NCBI GenBank assembly: GCA_038501625.1
Contig: JAZAYU010000003.1
Span: 3,413,001-3,477,000 of the forward strand
Direction: 5' to 3'
Source: Corbicula japonica
Taxonomy: Eukaryota; Mollusca; Bivalvia; Venerida; Cyrenidae
DNA: 64,000 bases
Shown: positions 24,801-33,978 of the stretch, in pieces
How the letters are laid out: every line of letters begins with the position of its first letter
How positions within the stretch are numbered: position 1 is the first letter of the stretch
Translations under genes and position numbers: made by a program
The notes under the pieces: model-generated
What the model was told of the DNA's origin: nothing
What the model saw: the letters and a program-made list of their open reading frames with translations, nothing else
The model's database searches: none

Positions 24801-27800
24801 ACTGTACGCATAGTTGCAACTGTACGCGATCGTTAGTTGTTAACAGATGCCTAACATCTGTACGCATAGTTGTCAAACAGATCATTAAAAATTTATGGTT
24901 CCAGTTAATGCTTTCTGATTATATCGACAGGTTGTCATTTTAGCTTCAGTTAACCTTAATAATTCTTGCATGAGAACCTGAAAAATGTATATTTTTTCAA
25001 CAAATTTGCTCATTCTTTTAATAATACAATTGTATAAACAAATAACTGATCTTGGCTTCAGTTTCAAAGTCAGATTTGTTTTTTAATCTCTTGTTAGCTC
25101 TTCATGAAAGGAGGCGTGAAAAAAAACGACTAGAGTCCAACCGAGCTATATCAGTGGTAAGATATGTAGAGACCCGCTGTAATGTTTTCATTTCTTCTCT
25201 GAAGTGCGAAAAGTTGAAGCCATAATATAGCTGGACAAATACGCGTTAGAACTTCAACCATAGTTTCTAAAGATTTCATAGAATGCTCCAATCAGATTAA
25301 CATAATCCCTGAAATCTACCAAATTGAATGAAAGTCGGCTAAAATAAAATCCAACTCGACATTTGAACGACCTTAAACATAAAATTCTTAGCAGTTGCAG
25401 ACGTAATTGTAGACTAAGTCACGAAGTTGTGGATTTCAAAATCTGAAACCACTTAATGGAATTTTCCTGTCAAAGACCAGATTGTTAAAGTCTTTATGAC
25501 ATTGGATAATATTTGTGCATAATGTATATTTTTGCCAACACCGGCAGGGATTTCAGCAGGTTTATACTAGGTTTTATTTAATGTCACAATCAGGAGATTT
25601 AAGATTTCTAGCAATTATCGGTGTCTTATTTGCAAAGTGTACCAATTCGTTCATATGGTTCAACAGTAGATTAGAGTAAAAACCCTATCAATTTATAGCT
25701 CAAAACTTGCTTGTCAGTTCTAAAATGTGATCATATAAGGTTTTATTTTTGATAAATAATACATTAGATTTGGTTGATTCCTTTGATTGATTCATTGATG
25801 CTTTTCAGTTGATCAGTATATGATGCACTTATGATCGCAACTGTTCGTACAGTCTGACATTGAAGTACTGCAACTTTGCGTAGTCTTGTCACTTTCGGTT
25901 GCTGCACAGAAAGACCATTTTTTCGGTGCTAATTCGTTCAAGCACCGTTCAACACATTTTGTGAGCCTTGGAAATGATTTTTTCTTTCACGGGAAGTCAA
26001 ATATATACCTTTCCAATATATACATTATTAAATATGAGGTCACAAATGCAGATTTTCTCCACTCTTTTTCCCCATTTTGTACTGATCAAGTGTGAAAAGA
26101 TTACAGATTGCAACTTAACTAGCCGTTAGTTCAAGACTTCAAGATCACAGTAAGACTATTAATCAACGATGTACTTATTATAAAAATAATTTCTGCAAAA
26201 AGCACGTTTAATTTGAATATATTTTACAAATAAAATGCCGATGTCGCGTGTTTTTCTGTAAGCAACTAAGTGATCATCGGCGTACAGATCAGCAACTTCC
26301 GTTTCGGTTAACTGTACGCTTAGACACTGTGAACTTGGCCCCATCTCCGCTCTCACTACTGTGTTCACCTCATGTATCATGTATTTCCTATTAATTGTAT
26401 GAAGTAGGTGTTCTTTTATAAGTTATAGAAAATCATTTTCCACACTTGAAGAGATACTATGTACTGACTTTCTTTAATTTCTCCAGAATAAGCAGATATT
26501 TAGTAGGATTGAGGTTATAGAGGGAAGTTGGTTGGTTATGTGCCAGTGTTTTAACTGTTTTCCCAAGTAATACATATTACATATACACAATAAAGTTATT
26601 TTAAGAGTTGATTAACCCTTTACTCCATAGAAACACTTCAATTGTGTGGGCTAACAGTGAAGATCCGGATCACGACGATCAGCCTGCACATCCATGCCAT
26701 CTGATCAGGATCAACACTGTTCCCTTTTTTTGGTCAAAAATAACCTTATGAATTAAGGAGACAAATATGCAGATCCTGATAAGACTAACAGGGCAGCTGA
26801 TCTGGATCTACACTGTTCACACTTGTATGTATGCGATAAAATAATAAACGGAGTACAGGATTAAAAATTTGTGAGAACTTGCCTGTCTGTATTTCTTCTT
26901 GATATCAGCGAGAACAGTATCAGGATCACACTGCAGCACCTGTAATCACATCATCAATCTGTCAGAATGCCGCACACTCAAATCATTCACATATGCAAAT
27001 CTATTTACTCATAATGTGCTAATGTGGTCTAATATGGTGCATTATGAATTTGTTTCAATTGTCAAAAAATTAAACGCCAATAATTATATGGTGACATAAT
27101 GTGCAAATACTCTAAAATTGTGCATTATGAATATGTTTCAGTGGTTAAATGAAATAATTATGTCATGACAATAATATTGTATACAGGACTTTTCATCCTA
27201 ACATAACAGAGGCCGATATTCGGCCACTTCCCAATCCAAAAATATAATATTTTTTCCCAACTGTGGCAGAGACCTTTTCCAAAATGCTGGGTAAGATGTC
27301 TAAAAATGCTTAAAACTCATCCAAGGGAAGTTTGAAAATTGAAGTCTGAAAAAAAAGTGCTTTAAAAAATTAAATTGAAGTTGAAAATACTTATTACAAT
27401 TTGAATTGATAAAAATAGTGCCCATCTTTCAATAAATTTTTATTTCCCAAAATTAACAATTCTTGCACAAAAATTTTCCAATCTGAAAGGCCAACTTAGG
27501 CCTTTTCCCCAATTTTCTGATGAAAAGTCCTGGTATACATCATCACCTAAGTGCAAAAACATTAAAACTCTTTCTTTTTAAAAGGTATTTACACTGTTAT
27601 TGCATTAAGCTGAAAACATGAATATATATCAGTGCACAGTTACTAAATAGTTGTCTTACATCAAATGGGTTAAGATTGAAGTATGTGGAGCCGGGTCTGT
27701 TCAGTCTATCTATCTGCTGTTTGGATGTCAGCACAGAATCATGCTTCTCAATGGCTTTCACCTGAAGAAAACAAAGCGCATATATGCGAACGGTGTAGAT

Positions 27801-28889
27801 ATAGATCAGCCAGAACATCTATGCCGTCCAATCAGGATCTACACTGTCCACTAATAAATCATGGATGTGATGGCTGATCAGGATCTAAACTGGTCGCCCA
27901 TGTGATAAAAGGCATATAATATATGGAGGAAAGAATTAAACGTGACATTACTGTTATGTTAGCACAATAACAAGATTTTATTTTTATACCATAAAACATG
28001 ATTTTGAATAAACAGGGGCTAGAAGTCCTCCTGTAGGGACTGTCTTGAGGTAAGGAAATCAATACTTATTTAACTAGACTGTGTCTGCAGGACAGTGATG
28101 CCCCCACTGCTACCACATTTGTAACAAAGGGCCATAACTCTGGTAAAAATGGTCGCAGGAAAAAAACTTTTTTTACGATCATCTACCCATCCTGCTTGAT
28201 CATCTGTGCAAGTTTGAAAGAAATTTGCCCAATAGTTAGTGAGGAGTCGTCATTACCTCTTTTCCTCGGAAATATTTTTTAGTATGGCATAGGAAAAATG
28301 AAAAAATGGATGTTATGTTCTGAATTTCCTAGCCAATGCTCGGCAGAATTCAACAGAGGAATACTGAAATTTTCGATTGATACCCGATTAGTAAGATTAG
28401 TGCAATATTTGTTAAGATGCTGATTTTTTAAAAACTGTTTACATTCGGGCTTTACACAATAGGGTTGGTGTTATTCACCGCCAATACAGTCGGGACATGC
28501 ATTTTCAGAGAACTTGGTATTTGATAGTAAATCCGGTGTGGATAGACTGATAACGATCCCAAACTATCAAAATAAAACAAAAAAGATGAGTTTATGTAGT
28601 GTAGACCCTCATTTTTGGGAGGAGGGCGTGGGCGGGGACGGCCGGTTTATACAAAGTTTGGAGAAAACGGGGTCCATCTTCAAATCAAAGCACCTGTGGT
28701 TTGTGGACCTCATCAAACAGATCTGGCAATACTGGCTAGGTCAGGACCTGACAACTAGCAACTGCTTTTAATACCGTGAAATAATTTATTTGAAATAACC
28801 TCTGTATAAAATTCGCTAAATGCACTTTCTGACGAGCTGATATCTTGGGCATCATTTATCATCGACGATGATGCACTTTCCGTCGCCAT
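15841..28889 (-). CDS. DNAJC8: DNAJC8, J-domain protein of the spliceosome, nine exons
   Basis: CDS exons, in coding order on the minus strand: 28889-28800, 27761-27660, 26939-26883, 24223-24157, 23767-23673, 22538-22467, 19793-19702, 16579-16504, 15954-15841. They total 765 nt, 254 residues, against about 253 in human DNAJC8, and every junction keeps frame. The protein opens MATESASSS. Exon 2 gives VKAIEKHDSVLTSKQQID and YFNLNPFD, the hallmark upstream of the J domain. The HPD triad lies at residues 89-91 in exon 4 (SILVHPDKNPDDKDRAQ). Then come KKLKKEGKPTIVPEDD, a long charged coiled-coil region (about 160-215), and a C-terminus with GRVDSWRQF and GTFRPPKPKLEKR. By family it is a nuclear, spliceosome-associated factor that works with HSP70 and SR-protein kinases. 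The start is the first ATG in an exon that begins about 5.1 kb from the oppositely directed WDTC1. The third intron begins with GC, not GT. Introns hold many repeats but none disturbs an exon. Confidence 0.95.
16241..16429. repeat. Family B palindromic MITE, part of right arm altered
   Basis: TTAACCCTTTCCTCCACAG at the left, tatatggagaaaagggttTAA at the right. The central part has a deletion in one arm. It lies just outside DNAJC8 exon 8. Confidence 0.85.
16640..17835. repeat. 29-30 bp minisatellite in a DNAJC8 intron
   Basis: About 35-40 variant units of the form cacacaaataaacaccagg plus aacatgacaa. A few more units appear near 18100-18200 after a break holding a different repeat. The array is free of stops on the minus strand over long stretches, producing a spurious Cys/Val-rich open frame. 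Confidence 0.92.
17870..18100. repeat. Dispersed repeat with gtgaccttgaccttg words
   Basis: Interrupts the minisatellite. Carries phrases such as tcaagtttggtgtcaatagg, and cagtgaccttgaccttgatc, which recur in similar form near 48850-48960. Confidence 0.5.
18200..19090. other. DNAJC8 intron, nothing recognised
   Basis: AT-rich intronic sequence between exon 8 and exon 7 with only small random open frames. Confidence 0.4.
19095..19321. repeat. Family B palindromic MITE
   Basis: Both arms are visible (catctgatcctgatctacactgg, then tgtagatcctgatcagac) and the right end is ctatggaggaaagggtta. The left end is worn. In the DNAJC8 intron between exons 8 and 7. Confidence 0.8.
19459..19588. repeat. 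Family A hairpin MITE, diverged
   Basis: cccaaggtattaaaactgag on the left, cagttttattaccttgggg on the right. The arms share the same odd change (ggtatta / taatacc-like), an example of both arms changing together. About 110 bp 3' of exon 7 in transcript sense. Confidence 0.85.
19828..20764. mobile_element. Family C element with terminal hairpin, copy 1
   Basis: A palindrome at 19837-19983 (arms ctgtaggtttgtatta / taatacaaacctacag, loop gcgagaccgaaggtcg) is followed by a body framed by cttttattataTACCC at about 19985 and gggtatataataaaac at about 20748. The body end is the reverse complement of the start of the copy at 44298. It carries an acgtcaca word near 20069. No coding capacity seen. In the DNAJC8 intron between exons 7 and 6. 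Confidence 0.7.
20765..21320. other. DNAJC8 intron, nothing certain
   Basis: Contains weak family B-like words (agattctcctg, catgcaatctgg) but no clear element. Leads into the 151 bp array. Confidence 0.35.
21270..21925. repeat. 151 bp tandem repeat, four copies
   Basis: ggacaattcaagggccataa recurs at 21331, 21482, 21633 and 21784, exactly 151 bp apart. Units carry ggcaggttatagaacttgg, atattatgcccaccaacata and gaaaactctttgacttagag. Copies differ by a few bases only. In a DNAJC8 intron. Confidence 0.95.
23290..23515. repeat. Family B palindromic MITE
   Basis: ccctttcctccatatatac at the left, gcgtaaaaatgtgtataact with gagtaaagggtt at the right. Part of the left arm is deleted after cagctggcacag. 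About 160 bp from DNAJC8 exon 5. Confidence 0.85.
24046..24130. repeat. Family A hairpin MITE, ATCATAAAACTAA subtype, centre deleted
   Basis: cccaaggtcataaaactaaa and its reverse tagttttatgatcttgggc enclose a shortened centre. It ends 26 bp from the 3' edge of DNAJC8 exon 4, inside the intron. Confidence 0.8.
24358..26331. mobile_element. 2.0 kb foldback element with CACAGTG-type ends
   Basis: The right end, read inward, starts CACAGTGTCTAAGCGTACAG; the left end reads CTCAGTGTCTAAGCGTACAG. The inverted repeats extend about 175 bp (24358-24535 and 26155-26331), closely matching for the first 110 bp. AACTT flanks both ends (24353-24357 and 26332-26336), a 5 bp target duplication. The interior has repeated cgtacag/ctgtacg words but no transposase frame. 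It lies in the GC-AG intron of DNAJC8, 130 bp upstream of exon 4. The superfamily is not proven; the end resembles the heptamer used by RAG and RAG-like transposases. Confidence 0.75.
26612..26864. repeat. Family B palindromic MITE with both TTAA
   Basis: TTAACCCTTTACTCCATAG to acggagtacaggattaa, TTAA at both ends (26612-26615, 26861-26864). It ends 18 bp from the GC donor of DNAJC8 exon 3. Confidence 0.88.
26881..26882 (-). other. DNAJC8: GC 5' splice site of DNAJC8 intron 3
   Basis: On the minus strand the junction reads CAG|GCAAGT. The bases around it match the strong consensus usual for GC-AG introns. Exon 3 ends in KKKYRQ and exon 4 resumes MSILVHPDKN, exactly the expected J-domain continuity, so no GT alternative is needed. 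Confidence 0.85.
27120..27600. other. DNAJC8 intron, short inverted text but no clear element
   Basis: Between the family B copies: ggactttTcatcctaaca near 27190 and ttctgatgaaaagtcctgg near 27515 form a weak inverted pair around ggccgat/ggccaa words, perhaps an old foldback of about 350 bp. Confidence 0.3.
27776..27938. repeat. Family B MITE, left end missing
   Basis: Starts within the first arm (gcgaacggtgtagatatagatcagcc) and ends atatatggaggaaagaattaa. It begins 15 bp upstream of DNAJC8 exon 2, so it abuts the acceptor region. Confidence 0.85.
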
Positions 28890-30079
28890 TTTCAAAATGT
28901 TTCTTTTGTTGTTTTCGCTACCAAAGAGTCACTGTAGGAATCTAAGTTAAACGGATTTATTGGATTTTCCTATACAGCTTTACCAGTCCTAATCAAAAGG
29001 ACTGTCTTTAACCGATGCTTCATGGAGATATCAATAAAAAGTTCAAATAGGTCACAAGTAATATAGATAGCCCACATGTCAAATAGGCCACAAATTGCCC
29101 AAACGGGCCACATTGTTATATTTTGAAGTCAAACGGGTCGCACAAATAGGCCACATTTGTTTAGGGAGTAGAGTGTAACAATTTTTTTCTAGCAATTTTA
29201 AGATGTCATAGGAATATTAATATTTCAGTATGTGCTTCTTTTTTATAAAATAACATGTTAATTTGTATTAAATAATCTGAAATGTTGCCGATTTCTTGGC
29301 CAAAAAACGTCAACAGAAATGTCTGCAATAACATCTGCATATATATGGCAATAACATTAACAAGTGGTCAATAATTTACAAAATAGACTTACAAGAATAC
29401 AGCAAATTTCTTTTTATGATTACTATTTAAACAACAAATAAAAAACATAGAGAAATCATCATGTTTTTATATCAGCCAAATAGGTAATACATGTAGTAAT
29501 TTCTTCCTACGTCCTCAAAAATATATAAACATTATTTATGCAACAATATGCACTTTCAATGTCCTGGGTCTACACTAGAAAATGGATCTACGCTGATGCA
29601 GCTTAATGTGTGTAGTATAGATGGTCCAACATGGAATGTGTTTTAAAAGAACACTTAAGTATGAAACTACACTCATCTTATATTTAAATTAAAAAAAACA
29701 ACAACATATAAATGATTTCTGTAAGAAATAAGAACTTCCATGCCTTAAATGAGAAAAAAAGATACAGTCTTGTAAGCAGAGCGTTAGAACTAAATTGTTA
29801 TTTTTACTGTTAAGTAAACTCGAATTTGTTTTAATTATATATTATATGCAAACTAAATTTACCGTCACATTTCAATTAGCCATTTATATGACACCATTGA
29901 TTGAATTAGTCCTGCACAAGATATTGTGATACTAATATACCGTAACAACCAAACTGATTAAATCAACACTTTCGTTAATCACAGATAAAACTATTAAACA
30001 AATTGATAGATTTATTGACTTTAATTGGCAGTTAACTATTAAAGCAAAAATTACAACCATATGTTGTTTTCATTTTTTT
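28890..30079. other. Shared upstream region of DNAJC8, no gene seen
   Basis: Begins the 5.1 kb between two divergent start codons. Short degenerate aataggccaca repeats lie at 29040-29160. The DNAJC8 promoter should be here, but I see no TATA box or clear core element. Confidence 0.35.
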
Positions 30080-30085
30080 TAATAG

Positions 30086-30150
30086 ATGAAAAGGGAACTT
30101 TGAAAGCCACCGAACACGACAAATATGAAAATACTGCAGGCTCGGTTTGA
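30086..30150 (+). other. Exon-like fragment, KGTLKATEHDK peptide, copy 1
   Basis: A pyrimidine-rich tract and aatag acceptor at 30070-30085 precede a frame reading EKGTLKATEHDKYENTAGSV and a stop at 30148-30150. The same peptide core and stop position recur on the minus strand at 51636-51707. Over KGTLKATEHDK, the two differ only by synonymous changes. Product unknown; could be the last exon of a small gene or a decaying copy. Confidence 0.4.
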
Positions 30151-30399
30151 TTTTTTTATGAAATTCAGTTTGAAAGAAAACAAACTATATAAAATATTTT
30201 AAATATTTTATTGTTCCATTTATTGTTTTAATAGTAAAATAGAAAGACATTTAAATCAGTAAAATGAAATAACATATGCGAAATACACGATGAACAAAAA
30301 AATCTAATGCTGTAACAGTTCAATAAACCTGAAATAAGATAAAACCATGCTCAACGTAATAACATGTTTACCAAATACATATAGTTATAAGATATAATT

Positions 30400-30910
30400 T
30401 AGCTCATCTATTTGAAAAGTGCGGACGATTAGAAACATTGTCATACATCTATTTGAAAAATGCGGACGACATAGATATATAACTATAAATCTATTTGAAT
30501 ACTATGGACGACACAGTTAGAAGTTAGAAGATATCATTTAGGTTATTTAGCAAATCTATTTGAAAAGTGCGGACGACATAATTAGATAGCCATACATCTA
30601 TTTGAACACTGCGGACAGCAAAGTTATAAGATATAATTTAGCTTATTTAGCAAATCTATTTGAAAAGTGCGGACGACATAGCTATATAACTGTACATTTA
30701 TTTGAATAAGTACTGCGGACAACATAGTTATAAGATATATTTTAGCTTGTATATTTGAAAAATGCGGCCGATAGAGAAACATTGTTATACATCTAATTAA
30801 AAAGTGCGGACGACATAGATATATACAATGTACAGTTGCTATACATCTATTTGAATACTGTGGACGACAGTTATAAGATTTATTTAGCTCATTTAGCAAA
30901 TATATTTGAA
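30400..30910. repeat. Degenerate tandem repeat with aaaagtgcggacgacata
   Basis: About eight units of catctatttgaaaagtgcgg plus acgacatagatatataac, alternating with ataagatataatttagctta, unit length 40-65 bp. It directly abuts the truncated 5' end of the LINE. Confidence 0.8.
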
Positions 30911-30929
30911 AAATTTCGAAAATTTTAAT

Positions 30930-32815
30930 GAAACTAACTAAATTCCTATTACATATATTGTCAACTTATCTATTTCGGAAGGAATTGTTCCTGAAGAATT
31001 TAAAAAAGCTAGAGTTAAGCCTCTGTACAAGAAAAATAGTACTTTGGACGTAGGAAATTATAGACCAGTCAGTATTTTATGTGTCGTTTCGAAAATACTG
31101 GAACGGGCAGTTTATGTTCAATTAGAATCTTTTTTGGTTTCATATAATATCATGTATGAATTTCAGTCTGGTTTTAGGAAATCATATTCCACTGACAGTT
31201 GTCTTATTCACTTACTTGATTCAATCAAGGGAAACACTGCCAAGGGTTTATTTACTGGTATGATTATGTTGGATCTCCAGAAGGCGTTCGCCACTGTAGA
31301 CCACAGTATATTATTTGGTAAATTGGAACTAATGGGAGTAAAATCAGTTCCCTGGTTCAAGTCTTATCTGTCTGGTAGAAAACAAGTGGTTAATATTGGT
31401 AAAACTTTTTCCAATGCCAGTGCTGTTACATGTGGCGTTCCCCAAGGAAGTATCCTGGGGCCGTTACTTTTTCTATGCTATGTCAATGACATGGTCACTA
31501 GTATTGACAAAGATTGTAAACTTATACTTTATGCTGATGATAGTACTATTTTGTTTAGTCACAAAGATCCAGAGTTTATCTCAGCTAAACTTCGCAAGGT
31601 TTTGGAAGGATGTTCTGAGTGGTTGGTAGACAACAAGTTATCATTGCATTTGGGCAAGACGGAATATATGCTGTTTGGGCCAAAACGTAAATTGAACAAG
31701 GACAGTCAATTCAGTGTTAGTTGTAACGGCCATGACATCAAAGGATCTAAAAAAGTGAAGTATTTAGGTCTGGTCATCGATAATACTTTGTCAGGTGAAT
31801 CAATTGTTCATAACGTTATTTCCAAGGTTAATGGCAAACTTAAATTCTTATATAGACATAACAGTTGTTTAGATTTTAACACTAGAAAAATATTATGTTC
31901 TGCGTTATTACAGTGTCATTTCGACTATTCTTGTTCTTCCTGGTATGAATGTTTATCTAAAGGATTGAAAAAGAAGGTACAGATTATGCAGAATAAGGTT
32001 ATTAGATTCATTAAAGGGTATACTCCTAGAACGTCTATCTCATTTCAAGACTATGTGGATTTAAATATGTTAAATGTGAATAACCGTGTTAAACAGCTGA
32101 GACTTGGTCATATTCACAGAGTCTATTATAACAAATGCCCGTCATATTTGAAAAATAACTTTGAACGGAGAGAAGATAGAATACAGTATAATACCAGATC
32201 TAGTAGTTTTAATTTTAATGTCCCAAATGTTAATAATGTTAGTAAACAGACTTTTTACTACCGTGGTATTGTAGACTGGAATTCACTTCCAGAGGAAATT
32301 AAAGCTGTGAAGAATGCACATAAATACAAACTTCTGGTTAAAAAACATTTACTAAATAAACAAATTACAGACAGTGTCCAGGATTTTATATACTATTGAT
32401 CTTTTTTTAGATACATGTTTCTGTGATAATAAGTGCTTGAAGCATACTTTTAATAATCCCGTTTTTGAACAAAGTCTTGCCCCCAAGTTTTGTTACTTGT
32501 TAATTCTTTTCTTACAATTTGTTATTCCCTCAAATGGACCCCATTGGAAATAAGCTTTCAGCTTAATGGGCTATCCATAGGTCCCCAGCATCCAGTTACA
32601 ACACATGTAGAATTAAAATGTTTTATTAAAAGTATGTCTCCATGGTTATACATCATTTTAGTACCAAGATGCTAGTCAGTACTTTTAATACATTGTGTAT
32701 GTCAGTATATATTATGTTTGTATAAATCTTGTCTGTGATTTTATTGAATATTTCTGTGATCATGTGTTTTAATGTGCTTTGACCTTAAATGTCTATAAAT
32801 AAATAAATAAAAAAA
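30930..32815 (+). mobile_element. 5'-truncated LINE retrotransposon
   Basis: The insertion keeps the C-terminal part of ORF2 and a 3' UTR of about 400 bp ending in a taaataaataaataaaaaaa tail at about 32790-32815. The 5' end is lost upstream of the RT fingers, the normal result of incomplete reverse transcription. It sits between the divergent DNAJC8 and WDTC1 genes. Confidence 0.88.
30942..32399 (+). CDS. LINE reverse transcriptase, N-terminally truncated, frame intact
   Basis: 485 codons open from 30942 with no native start codon. The frame enters at VNLSISEGIVPEEFKKARV, just before the RT. Then come GNYRPVSIL (finger), DLQKAFATVDHSIL (first catalytic block; normally F-D, here F-A, so one aspartate of the catalytic set is altered), GVPQGSILGPLLF, LYADDSTIL (the YADD core), and the thumb with KVKYLGLVID. 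The C-terminal tail includes FYYRGIVDWNSLPEEI. This fits the Jockey/CR1 group of LINEs. The endonuclease domain is missing. The unbroken frame suggests a recent insertion, although it cannot mobilise itself. Confidence 0.9.
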   Translation: MPITYIVNLSISEGIVPEEFKKARVKPLYKKNSTLDVGNYRPVSILCVVSKILERAVYVQLESFLVSYNIMYEFQSGFRKSYSTDSCLIHLLDSIKGNTAKGLFTGMIMLDLQKAFATVDHSILFGKLELMGVKSVPWFKSYLSGRKQVVNIGKTFSNASAVTCGVPQGSILGPLLFLCYVNDMVTSIDKDCKLILYADDSTILFSHKDPEFISAKLRKVLEGCSEWLVDNKLSLHLGKTEYMLFGPKRKLNKDSQFSVSCNGHDIKGSKKVKYLGLVIDNTLSGESIVHNVISKVNGKLKFLYRHNSCLDFNTRKILCSALLQCHFDYSCSSWYECLSKGLKKKVQIMQNKVIRFIKGYTPRTSISFQDYVDLNMLNVNNRVKQLRLGHIHRVYYNKCPSYLKNNFERREDRIQYNTRSSSFNFNVPNVNNVSKQTFYYRGIVDWNSLPEEIKAVKNAHKYKLLVKKHLLNKQITDSVQDFIYY

Positions 32816-33978
32816 CTAATGATAACTAACAACCAGAAAAATAGGAACAATTATTTTTTATCTACTGGTATGCAATGTTCCAATATACTCAGTATAGAAG
32901 CTGATCATGTGTCGAACTAGACTCTTTCTCCGTCGTTATCAGAAAATAAACGACTGTTGTAAACCAAATACTAGAGGCCTCTGATTGGCTGCTGGATGAC
33001 GTCACACGTGCTTTCTATATCTATTTTAAAATTTCCTCTCCGGCTTTTTATCAACTAAGCCTATTGCTCATCACAATAATTCATGATAAAACTTGAGATA
33101 ATTACTAAGCATGATCGAGTAAATATGCACCATTTGTGATAAAGAAAAAAAGAAGTACAGCTTATTCTTTATTAACCAGCAATAGAAGGTGTTAACAGCG
33201 CTTCTGAACGACATGATATGGCAAACATTGTGCAGCATTTGTGCAACTCGAAGGTTTACTATATCTCAGTAATGTAGGCATTCCAAACATATTTATGGCA
33301 ATAAATCAGTGACCGGGTTAACTTGCATCAAATTGTTATCAGCAACCCTATTGGGATAATGTAAACATGCATCTTGTAATATGATTCTGAGTTTGTTGTA
33401 AATCTAACACTAACTTGTTTTAAGTTGTTAATCTCCAGCAGAATGTACTTCTAAACTTGGGGAATACCGCCTATTTTTAACCTCGAGGAAAGATAACTGA
33501 AGCTCGCTAAGGATTCTCTGGCGACTATAATCGCCAGACAAAATTGGTTTACTACTGTCTGCTTGTCTGATGAACTACATACATGCGCAGTGAAACAGTC
33601 AAGTGTCGAACAAAAACTATTTTCGTTTGTTCAGGTCTTTAAAAAAGCAAGGATAATAAACCACTTCCGGTTGATAATATTTTGACAAAATATTCATCGC
33701 ATATTTGCTTTCTTGGCTGTTAGCATCGTTCTTGGTGACTGGCATTCAGTCCTTTTATGTATTACCATTATTTTTTGTATTTTATTTTTTGTTTTCTCAT
33801 AACTTCGAAATTTAGACATATTTAGTGCGTACTTGCGATGAAATGATCTGACACTTTTGACAGTTCAGACCCGTCAGCTTATCATCGGTACCTTATTTGT
33901 TTCAAGATGTTTTAAAGTGAAGATATGACTCTTTGTGTTCGTTGACGAAGAAGTAAAATACCACAGCATCACTGCACA
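32816..33978. other. Upstream region of WDTC1
   Basis: No coding exon seen. The AT-rich stretch contains the CRE/E-box pair at 32997-33010. Promoter and any non-coding first exon of WDTC1 should lie here. Confidence 0.35.
32997..33010. promoter_or_regulatory. Perfect CRE (TGACGTCA) next to a CACGTG E-box
   Basis: TGACGTCA at 32997-33004 runs directly into CACGTG at 33005-33010, with an inverted CCAAT (attgg) just before. About 970 bp upstream of the WDTC1 start codon. Binding is untested; related CRE-like words occur in family C repeats. Confidence 0.3.

Noticed and set aside
24358..26331. Calling the element a RAG-like transposon outright
   Set aside because: Only the end sequence and a 5 bp duplication point that way; no transposase is present and the left end deviates at position 2.
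28514..28771. 85-codon plus-strand frame in DNAJC8 intron 1
   Set aside because: No recognisable motif; lies within a well-supported intron on the opposite strand.
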